Source: Granulicella mallensis
GTDB lineage: Bacteria > Acidobacteriota > Terriglobia > Terriglobales > Acidobacteriaceae
Length of the DNA: 64,000 bases
Direction: 5' to 3'
Assembly (NCBI RefSeq): GCF_014203225.1
Contig: NZ_JACHIO010000025.1
Span: 1-64,000, forward strand
Part shown: in pieces, positions 36,435-44,639 of the stretch
Layout of the letters: each line of letters begins with the position of its first letter
How positions within the stretch are numbered: the first letter of the stretch is position 1
The notes under the pieces: model-generated
Database searches by the model: none
Seen by the model: the letters and a program-made list of their open reading frames with translations, nothing else
Told to the model about the DNA's origin: nothing
Translations under genes and position numbers: made by a program

Positions 36435-38438
36435 TTAGCTACGCCGTGCTGTCACATGATTCGCAAGTCGAAGAATTTCTGCAACACTCCAGGCCTGGGC
36501 AATACACCCGCGAGGAAAAAACGGATGGTCTCCATCGAAGATTTCCGAGACCTGCCCAAGTCCGGCATCGCGCAAGTGGGGGGTAAAGCCATCGAGCCAA
36601 CGTTCGATCTGGCTCATCGTCGCAGCCGACGATGAGCTCACCGCTAGCTTCGCAAAGAAGAACGGCCCAGCGAGCCAGGGCCACACTGTTCCCTGGTGGT
36701 AGGCACTGTCACGGCTCCAACCATCTCCCTGGTAGTTACCTCGATATTGAGGGTCATCCCGCGATAGCGTCCGTAGACCGTATGGAGTCAATAGCTCTTC
36801 TTCTACTCTTTGGATGACCCGTGCCGCCGGCTGTCCGGTCAGGAGTGGATAGTGAAGACTCATTGCAAAGATCTGATTGGGACGGAGAGACGAGTCACGC
36901 TCGTCACTCCTCGCGACGTCAAATAGGCATCCGCGCTGCTCGTTCCAGAAGACGCCGAGAAAGTTCTCTTGCAGGCGATCTGCAAGGGCGTTATATTCCT
37001 CGGCCGCACTCTGATCTCCCAACAAAATTGCGAAGGAAGCGATCGTACGCAATGCGTTGTACCAAAGAGCTTGAATTTCGACTGGTCGTCCGTGCCGCGG
37101 TGTGAAGGCGACATCGCCATCCTTGGCATCCATCCACGTGAGCTGCGTGCCTGGATCGCCCGCCCACAGGAAACCCTGTTCATCAGCATGGATTCCATAG
37201 CGCGTACCCTCCCGATGAAACCGGATGATCTCTTTGAGTGGGACGTACAAGTGTTCCTTGAGTAATGTGGTCGCTTGCGACTGCCATGTGGGGCAATTCT
37301 CATAGAAAATATACTGCCGGATCGCTTCAAAGAACCACAGAGTCGCATCCACCGTGTTGTACTCGGGCTGTTCGCCGGCGTCGGGGAACCGATTCGGAAG
37401 CATGCCCCGATCGACATACTGCACGTAGTGAAGCAGAATCTCCCTCGCCAACTGATGCTTCCCCGTAGCAAGCATCAGACCGGGCAATGAGATCATCGTA
37501 TCTCTGCCCCAATCTCCAAACCAGTGATAGCCGGCGATCGTTGATGTGAATGGTGTTCTGGTGATGGTGAACTGTCCCGCTGCTCTTTCAAGAAGAGAAG
37601 TCAAGTCAGAACGCACAGTTTTTTGAGCAGCTGTAATTGGGGACTTCCATCCACGTGTGAGATCTACCTGCTTGTATTGAGCCAATCTTGAGATGGGTTG
37701 GCGATCAGTCGAAGCGATAAGGCTAAAACAACCCTCACTGTCCAGAGTTGCTGTTAGGCGCAACGGACTGAACAGGTCTTCTTCATGATCAAGCCCCCTC
37801 TCTCGCTCGCGCTCGTATTCAAATCGTCGATACCAATAACCATCTACTTGCACTTCAGCGGGGTCATGAGCGATGTACAACTTTGGTAGACCTTGGTATG
37901 GTTGCAGCGTTAGAACCCCGTCCCTCTGCTCGACCGCGCGATTTATGGCTTGATTCTCATGGGTGGTTGCGTGATAACCACGAAAGGCAATGAGAGGTCT
38001 TACTTCGAGAAAGAAGTGCTTTCCGGAGCCTCTCTTGCCAAGTGCGTATTCGATGATGGTGGTGCTTTGACCTTGAACCATCGATACCGTTCGCGTAATC
38101 TCCCACTGTCCGTTGCTATAGGTGAAGACCGGATCCGGATCGAGTCGGAAGCCTATCAGGTTTAGATAGCCGGGAGGATGAACAACATTCTCCGAATAAA
38201 GGTTGGTGGATAAGGGGAACCGCACTCCATCGACGACAAGGGTATCTTCCAACTGCGACAGGAGGACAAGTCTTCCTAGAGGAGCCTCCATCGAAGCCAC
38301 AAGCAAACCGTGATATCGCCGGGTGTTCATCCCCGCGACCGTGCCAGCCGCATAGCCACCCAGACCATTCGTTACCAACCACTCCTTCGTCCTCAGGCTA
38401 TCCAGATCGGAGCACTCATTCGAATCGAATTTGATCAC
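36435..38438 (-). CDS. Amylo-alpha-1,6-glucosidase / bacterial glycogen debranching enzyme (GH133-like, 667 aa)
   Basis: Hydrolyses alpha-1,6 branch points of glycogen or related glucans, probably cytoplasmic (no signal peptide). The N-terminal domain has EWLVTNGLGGYAAGTVAGMNTRRYHGLLVA. The C-terminal (alpha/alpha)6 domain has GYHWFGDWGRDTMISLPGLML, NTVDATLWFFEAIRQY, DEQGFLWAGDP and YHQGTVWPWLAGPFF. GTG at 38438 (GGAAAAGCC in front) is preferred, since the frame can be read back to 38729 only by overlapping the DM13 gene. It follows the DM13 pair on the same strand. Together with the GH15 gene and the GH13 relic it forms a scattered alpha-glucan set. Confidence 0.85.
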   Translation of the reverse strand: MIKFDSNECSDLDSLRTKEWLVTNGLGGYAAGTVAGMNTRRYHGLLVASMEAPLGRLVLLSQLEDTLVVDGVRFPLSTNLYSENVVHPPGYLNLIGFRLDPDPVFTYSNGQWEITRTVSMVQGQSTTIIEYALGKRGSGKHFFLEVRPLIAFRGYHATTHENQAINRAVEQRDGVLTLQPYQGLPKLYIAHDPAEVQVDGYWYRRFEYERERERGLDHEEDLFSPLRLTATLDSEGCFSLIASTDRQPISRLAQYKQVDLTRGWKSPITAAQKTVRSDLTSLLERAAGQFTITRTPFTSTIAGYHWFGDWGRDTMISLPGLMLATGKHQLAREILLHYVQYVDRGMLPNRFPDAGEQPEYNTVDATLWFFEAIRQYIFYENCPTWQSQATTLLKEHLYVPLKEIIRFHREGTRYGIHADEQGFLWAGDPGTQLTWMDAKDGDVAFTPRHGRPVEIQALWYNALRTIASFAILLGDQSAAEEYNALADRLQENFLGVFWNEQRGCLFDVARSDERDSSLRPNQIFAMSLHYPLLTGQPAARVIQRVEEELLTPYGLRTLSRDDPQYRGNYQGDGWSRDSAYHQGTVWPWLAGPFFFAKLAVSSSSAATMSQIERWLDGFTPHLRDAGLGQVSEIFDGDHPFFPRGCIAQAWSVAEILRLANHVTARRS

Positions 38439-38583
38439 GGCTTTTCCGTTTCTCTGTTGCGGCAATGGCCAGCTCTTCTGGAGGAATGATAAAAATGGCG
38501 TGCTGCCTCCGTATCCGACGGAGTCTGAATTGCTTGCCCAGCGAAGAAGCAATTCCTCTCGAATCAGAACGCCATTGTCGGCT

Positions 38584-39090
38584 TTAGAAATTTTCAAGTT
38601 TCGCCGTACCGAAGTTGGCGTGAAAGCGTTCACAATAAATCGATACCGTACCGAACTTCTTGAAATCAACATCCTTGGGCACCGTATAGTCTTGATCTCC
38701 TTGATTTCCTTTGAGATCGCCAAGATCAACGTTCTTCACGGCCGCCAGAGCAAAGTCTTTCGTGGGGTCGGTGGACGTCCCGTCTATCAACAAAACGTGC
38801 ACGGCGGGTCCGTTGGAAGTAGAAAAGTCAGTCAATCGCAAAACACGGCTGCCGTCCGCTTGCTGATACACGGTAGCGCGGCCAGAAGTCTTATGGACCT
38901 CTCCCACAAATCGGCCCGTCAACTGCGGTGTCAGTTGACCTGAGGCCTGGGCGGGAGGGGCTTCGTTCACCTTCTTATTAATGAAGAGCTTCTCGGGGCG
39001 AAAGGCAAACCAAAGCCCCGCGAGAATGACCACTCCGATAACACTTAGAACAATTCGTTTTGGTGTAGCGTTCGTCGAGGAAGACTTCAT
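38584..39090 (-). CDS. DM13-domain protein, membrane-anchored (168 aa)
   Basis: An N-terminal transmembrane anchor (IVLSVIGVVILAGLWFAF) is followed by a DM13 domain (about residues 60-165) with GEVHKTSGRATVYQQADGSRVLRLTDFSTSNGPAVHVLL and the conserved Cys in IYCERFHANFGTA. DM13 domains in eukaryotic and bacterial proteins are proposed redox or electron-transfer modules. ATG at 39090 has AGGAGATCCAAT upstream. It is a tandem duplicate of the next gene upstream (60 nt away), differing mainly in having an uncleaved anchor and a longer linker. Confidence 0.85.
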   Translation of the reverse strand: MKSSSTNATPKRIVLSVIGVVILAGLWFAFRPEKLFINKKVNEAPPAQASGQLTPQLTGRFVGEVHKTSGRATVYQQADGSRVLRLTDFSTSNGPAVHVLLIDGTSTDPTKDFALAAVKNVDLGDLKGNQGDQDYTVPKDVDFKKFGTVSIYCERFHANFGTAKLENF

Positions 39091-39150
39091 ATTGGATCTC
39101 CTGATGGGATTGTCGGGGGAATAGAGCGATCGTGCTACACGCATGGCGAT

Positions 39151-39567
39151 CTACTTTTCGAGTGGTGCAGTTCCAAAGTTGGCATTGAAGCGCTCGCAGA
39201 AGATTGCAACAGATTTATACTTCGCAAGATCGATTTTTGCCGGAAGAACATAGTTCTGATCGCCCTCATTGCCTTTCAGTGGTCCCAGATCAATTCGATC
39301 GACTTTTTCGGTGAGAAAATTTTCGTCGTCCTTCGCGTCAGCCGCCGCGATGAGCAAAACGTGTACGTTCGGACCATTTGAGGTCGAGAAATGGGTAAGG
39401 CGGAGCACGTTTCCACCTGTCGCCTGGTATACCGTCGCCCGGCCTGAGGTCTTGTGAACGGCACCGTGAAAAGTTCCGGTCGCTAGGATCGCGCCCGACT
39501 GAGCTAGAGAGGACATCGCAGGCAACGCCAGAACAGCCGACATTGCAATGATTCTGTGAATCTTCAT
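39151..39567 (-). CDS. DM13-domain protein, secreted (138 aa)
   Basis: A cleavable signal peptide (ending AMSSLAQ) precedes a complete DM13 domain with GAVHKTSGRATVYQ, LRLTHFSTSNGPNVHVLL and the conserved Cys in IFCERFNANFGTA. ATG 39567 has GGAGAAAAAAACT upstream. First gene of a two-gene DM13 operon. A palindromic motif (39695-39712) is 128 bp upstream. Function is presumably extracytoplasmic redox, by family analogy only. Confidence 0.85.
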   Translation of the reverse strand: MKIHRIIAMSAVLALPAMSSLAQSGAILATGTFHGAVHKTSGRATVYQATGGNVLRLTHFSTSNGPNVHVLLIAAADAKDDENFLTEKVDRIDLGPLKGNEGDQNYVLPAKIDLAKYKSVAIFCERFNANFGTAPLEK

Positions 39568-39694
39568 AGTTTTTTTCTCCGGTGCAATGTGCTCGAAGGA
39601 AACAAGCGAGTCCGTCGGCGGGGTGGATCACTGTGCTGAGGTAAGCATCGACTCTGCGTGGATGAAACACCCCCCCGGATCGAAGAGTGCCAAA

Positions 39695-39712
39695 CCTGTT
39701 CTTTTCTACAGG
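39695..39712. promoter_or_regulatory. Palindromic site f (CCTGTTCTTTTCTACAGG)
   Basis: One of the most symmetrical copies of the 18-bp motif (outer CCTGT/ACAGG), 128 bp upstream of the secreted DM13 gene. Confidence 0.6.
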
Positions 39713-40003
39713 CCCCAAAGATTCGATTTGATCCCTGACAGCTGGTTTGGGACATAAAGATGCAAGCATCGTGAACTTCAGCGCATTCTCAGGAAGGTCA
39801 AGAGCTTCGTTCCAGGGGATGGATACGCAACCATAATTTGGTTGCGTATCCCAAAACGCCACGCCATCTACAGTTCGATGAGTAGGGATGAACTGCTATT
39901 GTCACTCGGATTCGGCGGACGCCGAATCCAGTCTCCCTGGTCAGACAGGCAATCCAGCCCTGAGGACTGCGCAAATAGGGTTTAGGATTTCGGTAAGGCT
40001 GGG

Positions 40004-40021
40004 ACTATGGAGAACTATAGG
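40004..40021. promoter_or_regulatory. Palindromic site i (ACTATGGAGAACTATAGG)
   Basis: An 18-bp motif copy 182 bp upstream of the DHp-only gene that heads the regulator/kinase operon. Confidence 0.5.
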
Positions 40022-40202
40022 CAGAACACTGTGGAAAGTGACTTTGCGGCCTTCTAACGACACTATACGCTTGGTCGTAATGATTCCTTGGTCGTGATGA
40101 TTCACTGTGTCGGTGTTCAATTTCGGAAGCGTGGCTCTCCTTCTGTGAGACCACGGATCTGCCTGGACTGGCGAAATTCGAAGTCGCTAGGGGGTTCGGA
40201 CA

Positions 40203-40625
40203 ATGGAAACGCTTCATATCTCTATCTTCGTCTTGTACTCCGTCGGGATCTCTCTAGTTGCCGCCCTCGGCTCGGGCCTGCATGTGATGTACCGGCGCGG
40301 TGTTCGCCGTCACGAACGGGTACTCGACGATACCTATTCTCAACGTTTTGAGCAGCGCACGCTGGTAGCCAAGTCCGTCCACCCACATTTAGAGCAGATG
40401 ATTCGTCGCAGTAAATCCGTCATTGATCAGGTACAACGGAAAGCAGATGGGCCAGAGACCACGGATGCCCTGAATCAGGTGTCAGAGTGGCTTGCTGGAG
40501 CGGCAGGAGAGAGTGATCGCGCGCTCAGATCACTTGAAAGTGGTTCTGCTACAGCGTTCAATAATGGTTACATCGCGAAAGGAGAACATGCCTACACCCA
40601 GACAAATTCGCATCATGGTCGTTGA
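40203..40625 (+). CDS. Membrane-anchored DHp-like protein lacking kinase domain (140 aa)
   Basis: One transmembrane helix (about residues 7-29) and a helical region (about 48-115) resembling only the dimerisation/histidine segment of the neighbouring kinases. AKSVHPHLEQMIRRSK aligns with ARDLHDTLLQTIQGSK (His60 keeps the phospho-acceptor position), and ALNQVSEWLAGAAGESDRALRSLES aligns with ALDRLSEWLDRASIEGRAALEALRS. The acidic residue after His is Pro, and there is no ATPase domain. The reading frame is open and overlaps the regulator start (40588) by 38 nt, implying translational coupling. It may be a degenerate kinase remnant or a dedicated partner, such as a decoy or phosphotransfer module, of the regulator. 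Confidence 0.6.
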   Translation: METLHISIFVLYSVGISLVAALGSGLHVMYRRGVRRHERVLDDTYSQRFEQRTLVAKSVHPHLEQMIRRSKSVIDQVQRKADGPETTDALNQVSEWLAGAAGESDRALRSLESGSATAFNNGYIAKGEHAYTQTNSHHGR

Positions 40626-41217
40626 AGATCATCCCGTATTCCGTGAAGGGCTAAATATGATCATTGCAGCCGAAGCGGATATGGAGACCGTGGCTCAAGC
40701 ATCGACCGCCGAGGAGGCACTTCAGGAATATCGCCGGACCAGGCCAGATGTGATCCTGATGGATCAGAGGTTGCCTGGTGCAAGTGGCACGGAAGCCTTG
40801 ATTGCCATCCGAAGCGAGTTTCCTCACGCCAAGATTATGATGCTCACAACCTCAAGCGGGGATATCGAAATTCAGCGTGCTCTCCGCGCGGGCGCTACCG
40901 CGTATGTCCTTAAAAGCACGCCGAAGAATGAGTTGCTAAGGATCATCCGGACCGTGTCGATGGGGCGTAAGCATATCCCATCCGACGTAGGCAGTAGTTT
41001 GGCGGAGCACATGGGGCAGGAGGACCTGACGCCGCGCGAGTTGGAAGTCCTTGAACTGATCCGCGAAGGAAACAAGAACAAGCAGATCGCCGATCAGTTG
41101 GGTATCTCGGAGACCACCGTCAACTTTCACATCAAAAATATCGTTGACAAACTGCAAGCGAATGACAGGACGCACGCGGTCACGATCGCCTTGCGGCGGG
41201 GTTTGCTCCAGATTTGA
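40588..41217 (+). CDS. NarL/FixJ-family response regulator (copy 2, 209 aa)
   Basis: A receiver domain with EDH, phospho-acceptor Asp59 (LMDQRLPG) and Lys in VLKSTPKNE, then a LuxR-type HTH (DLTPRELEVLELIREGNKNKQIADQLGISETTVNFHIKNIVDKLQANDRTHA). ATG 40588 is preceded by AGGAGAAC inside the DHp-only gene. The stop TGA lies close to the start of the kinase at 41253, so DHp protein, regulator and kinase form an operon. It is nearly superimposable on the regulator at 32242-32871. The matching recognition helices suggest overlapping DNA targets. Confidence 0.92.
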   Translation: MPTPRQIRIMVVEDHPVFREGLNMIIAAEADMETVAQASTAEEALQEYRRTRPDVILMDQRLPGASGTEALIAIRSEFPHAKIMMLTTSSGDIEIQRALRAGATAYVLKSTPKNELLRIIRTVSMGRKHIPSDVGSSLAEHMGQEDLTPRELEVLELIREGNKNKQIADQLGISETTVNFHIKNIVDKLQANDRTHAVTIALRRGLLQI

Positions 41218-41252
41218 GCCACCTTCACCCAGAACGGACACAGTGTCAGAGT

Positions 41253-44200
41253 ATGAACGTCCAGGCAAACGCGAACTTATCACGTCATCTGGCTCTCCTG
41301 GCCGCAGTACTGCTGCTGATCTTCGCGCCCCCCACAGCACAGTCTGTCGAACCTACGACAAGGCTGACACAGCTTGCCCATCGGGCCTGGCGCACGGGCG
41401 ATGCCGGTTTGATGGGTACGCCGCAGGCTCTCACTCAAACCACGGATGGCTACATTTGGGTAAGTACGGAGAATGGCCTGTATCGCTTTGACGGCATGCG
41501 GTTCACCAAATGGACTTCACTAGCCGGTGAGTCTCTTCCCAGCATCTCTTTGTGGCATCTATTCGGAGCCCGTGACGGATCGCTTTATGTGAGCACTGAC
41601 CGAGGTCTCGCGAGGATCAGAGGGGGCCACGTTTACACATATCCCGGAAGCCCGCGCTGGCCGGGTCCATTCGTCGAGGACCGTAACGGCGGGCTATGGA
41701 TGGGCATCAGTGGAGCTCACAACAATCCAAGTGCGCTCTGTGAGGTGGGTGAGACAGATCTCACCTGCTTCGGAAAGAGTGAAGGATTCTCCTGCGTCAG
41801 GGGAGTCTCGAATACGACGAGCTCCGACGGCTTTCTTTGGGTGGGAAGCGCCGAGGGCATCTGCCGCTGGAAGCCCGGAACGAGACCCGTTACCGAACTT
41901 GTTCCATCACTCTCAAATGGTAGAGGGTTAAGCTCGATCACCAGCATGGCCAGTACCACGGATGGCGAGCTCTGGGCTGGGCTGAAAAAAAGGGGGCACG
42001 GGGCCGGTCTCCTTCGTCGAAAAAACGGACACTGGATCTCCTACACGGCTCCAGGAGTTGACGGCCGTATCTTCTCGGTATCCGCGCTCCTTCCAGACGA
42101 AAATGGAGCTCTATGGATTGGAACGGCCGACAAGGGTCTCTATCGAATTGTCGGCGGGCGTTTGGATCACTTTGACGCGATTGATGGTCTTAGCGATCGC
42201 AACGTTCTTTCGATCTTCGAGGACCACGAACGAGGAATTTGGGTTGTCACCCCGAAGGGCATTGATCACTTCAGGGATTACGCCGTTCTAAGTTTCACGG
42301 CAAGTGAAGGCTCGCTCGCGGACCATGCAAACGGTGTTGCGGTGGATCGCAGAGGATCGGTCTACTTGGGGAGCCACACACTGGCTCAACTATCGGGAAA
42401 GTCTCTGATTCAACTAAGGGACGATAAAGGCCGGCTACTGGAAGATGTGCAATTCCTTTTCACGGATTCGCGAGACAACGTCTGGATTGGATCTGGGGAT
42501 CGGCTCTTTGTAAAGCGAGATCAGCGGATTGCTTCCGAAGTATCTGGATTTCCGGTTGGAAAAGGCGAATACGTAGCTTACATCACGGAAGACCACACGC
42601 ATGACATCTGGGCATCTGTAGAAAACCTGGGTAACCAGGAATCCAGCCTGATTCAGATTCGCAACTATCGGGTGATCGACCGAATCGAAGTCTCCTCCGT
42701 TGTGGGAAAGCAGGTCATGAATGCACTTGCGCCGAACGCCGCGGGAGGCATTTGGATAGGCGGATCTGTGCATGGCCTGTTCTCGTTTCGTAACGGCCGA
42801 CTTGAACGGGTAGCCGCGGGCGGCTTCAATGACAGAGTCGAGAACCTCATGGAGGATTCAGACGGCGCTCTCTGGATCGTGACGCAGCAAGGCTTTATTC
42901 GATACTTCGAGGGTCAGGCTAGAAGTTTGACCACCGCCTCCGGGATGCCGTGCGATAGCGGGGTCAACATCCACGACGATGGCCGCGGATTCAAGTGGTT
43001 CTATCTCCATTGCGGTATAGTGCGTGTATCCGACTCCGATCTTGCCGCGTGGTGGAAGAATCCTACCGAGCGTGTTCATGGCCGTGTCTTTGATGCGCTC
43101 GAAGGAGCACGCCCAAATCTCTCAAATGGAAATCCGGCGCAAACTTCTGATGGCAAGATATGGTCCGCCAGCGATTATGACTTCCAAGTCATCGATCCGC
43201 AACGCTTGCCCTTCAATGAAATGCCCCCACCGGTGAAGCTCGAACGGTTAATCGTCGATGGTAACGAAGTTTCATTCGGTCAACATCTGAAACTGCCTAT
43301 GCACACGCGTCAGATCGAACTTGACTACGCTGCTCTGAGCTACGTGATCCCCGAACGAGTACACTTTCGTTACCGTCTGGATGGCCATGATTCCAACTGG
43401 ACAGAGGTTGGCCGAAGGCGCCAGGCATTCTACAACGATTTGAAGCCGGGTCCTTACATATTTCACGTTACCGCTTGCAACAATGACGGGGTATGCAACT
43501 GGCGGGGCACAGAGCTTGCTTTCACCGTGCCGCCCGCATGGTTCCAAACTCTTTGGTTCCGCGCCTTGGCAGCGCTCTTATTTTTTGTGATCGTATTTTT
43601 CGCATATGTGTATCGGTTGCGTAGGTTCGCCAAGACTCTTAGACAGCGTTTCGACGAACGATTACAGGAGCGGATTAGACTTGCACGGGATCTTCACGAC
43701 ACACTCCTCCAAACGATTCAAGGTAGCAAGATGGTTGCAGACAATGCGCGGGAACACTTGGATGACTCACGTATAACGGGTCGCGCATTGGATCGCCTTT
43801 CGGAGTGGCTTGACCGTGCGAGCATAGAGGGCAGAGCTGCATTGGAAGCCCTGAGAAGCTCCTCCGTAGAGGCCAATGATTTGGTAGGAGCACTTCATCG
43901 CGTGGCCGATGATTGCATTATGGGCGCCAGGACGGCTGTCAGCATTTCAACGGTAGGCGCGATTCGGGAGATGCATCCGATTGCGCGCGATGAGGTGTAT
44001 CGCATAGCCTATGAGGCCATCCGTAACGCCTGTGCCCACTCTGGAGCGCGTGATTTATGGGTCGAACTAGAATACAAGAGACGCTTCCACCTCACGGTCC
44101 GAGACAACGGGCGCGGTGTCGATGAGGACGTCCTGCGAAGCGGCAAATCGGGGCATTTTGGCTTGGCAGGGATGCGCGAGCGAGCGCTGTTTATGGGTGG

Positions 44201-44357
44201 CAGTTTCAACATATCGAGCTCCCCTCAGAGTGGTACGGTTGTGTCCGTTGTCATACCGGGGCAGGCAATCTACAGGAATCCGTCCAGGAGACTTCGCGAA
44301 TGGCTAGTTGAGCCCTTCCAATCGAAAGCTGATCCCCACAAAGACAAGTTGCTCTAG
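41253..44357 (+). CDS. Beta-propeller sensor histidine kinase, copy 3 (1034 aa)
   Basis: Signal/anchor (HLALLAAVLLLIFAPPTAQS), periplasmic propellers (DGYIWVSTENGLYRFDG, ALWIGTADKGLYRI), Y_Y_Y domain (LDYAALSYVIPERVHFRYRLDG), a transmembrane helix (ALAALLFFVIVFFAYVYRL), HisKA_3 with RDLHDTLLQTIQGSK (His815 from this start) and HATPase (NACAHS, RDNGRGVDE, GHFGLAGMRER). ATG 41253 is assumed; a TTG overlapping the regulator stop (41214) would add 13 residues. It is co-transcribed with the regulator 40588-41217, its probable partner. The cytoplasmic half is closest to the kinase at 32999-36199. Confidence 0.9.
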   Translation: MNVQANANLSRHLALLAAVLLLIFAPPTAQSVEPTTRLTQLAHRAWRTGDAGLMGTPQALTQTTDGYIWVSTENGLYRFDGMRFTKWTSLAGESLPSISLWHLFGARDGSLYVSTDRGLARIRGGHVYTYPGSPRWPGPFVEDRNGGLWMGISGAHNNPSALCEVGETDLTCFGKSEGFSCVRGVSNTTSSDGFLWVGSAEGICRWKPGTRPVTELVPSLSNGRGLSSITSMASTTDGELWAGLKKRGHGAGLLRRKNGHWISYTAPGVDGRIFSVSALLPDENGALWIGTADKGLYRIVGGRLDHFDAIDGLSDRNVLSIFEDHERGIWVVTPKGIDHFRDYAVLSFTASEGSLADHANGVAVDRRGSVYLGSHTLAQLSGKSLIQLRDDKGRLLEDVQFLFTDSRDNVWIGSGDRLFVKRDQRIASEVSGFPVGKGEYVAYITEDHTHDIWASVENLGNQESSLIQIRNYRVIDRIEVSSVVGKQVMNALAPNAAGGIWIGGSVHGLFSFRNGRLERVAAGGFNDRVENLMEDSDGALWIVTQQGFIRYFEGQARSLTTASGMPCDSGVNIHDDGRGFKWFYLHCGIVRVSDSDLAAWWKNPTERVHGRVFDALEGARPNLSNGNPAQTSDGKIWSASDYDFQVIDPQRLPFNEMPPPVKLERLIVDGNEVSFGQHLKLPMHTRQIELDYAALSYVIPERVHFRYRLDGHDSNWTEVGRRRQAFYNDLKPGPYIFHVTACNNDGVCNWRGTELAFTVPPAWFQTLWFRALAALLFFVIVFFAYVYRLRRFAKTLRQRFDERLQERIRLARDLHDTLLQTIQGSKMVADNAREHLDDSRITGRALDRLSEWLDRASIEGRAALEALRSSSVEANDLVGALHRVADDCIMGARTAVSISTVGAIREMHPIARDEVYRIAYEAIRNACAHSGARDLWVELEYKRRFHLTVRDNGRGVDEDVLRSGKSGHFGLAGMRERALFMGGSFNISSSPQSGTVVSVVIPGQAIYRNPSRRLREWLVEPFQSKADPHKDKLL

Positions 44358-44639
44358 CGGTCAACCGTCTCACACCAGTTCACATCTTCCTTGACTGGAT
44401 TAACGTTGCAACCGTAGGGGTGCGGGCGTTCGTCTCCGGAAGCTTTTAGTTCCCATCCGGCCCGCATGGATCATGGATCGCACGAATCCCACAGAGCAAC
44501 CATCACCGCTACGCGGATGCAGCGATTGCTTTGCTACAGCACGTAGAGACGGATCGCACGACAATTTCGTTGCGTTTGCTGCGTCACCGCCAATTTGAAA
44601 ACTGGTTAGATATGGCAGACAAGGTGTAAAAGAGGTCTC

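Larger units (their letters stand above)
39568..40202. other. Divergent intergenic region with two motif sites
   Basis: No credible gene in about 630 bp. It separates the DM13 operon (minus) from the DHp/regulator/kinase operon (plus) and contains motif sites f (39695-39712) and i (40004-40021), one in front of each operon. Confidence 0.5.

Noticed and set aside
36435-38729. A longer debranching enzyme starting at 38729
   Set aside because: The extra 97 residues overlap the DM13 gene and do not resemble the family; the GTG at 38438 has a good ribosome-binding site.
44400-44639. Possible REP-like repeat (GATTGCTTTGCTACAGC region) and a 97-codon minus-strand frame
   Set aside because: Only one copy was seen in the window and the frame overlaps the kinase pseudogene start; not enough to call a repeat or a gene.
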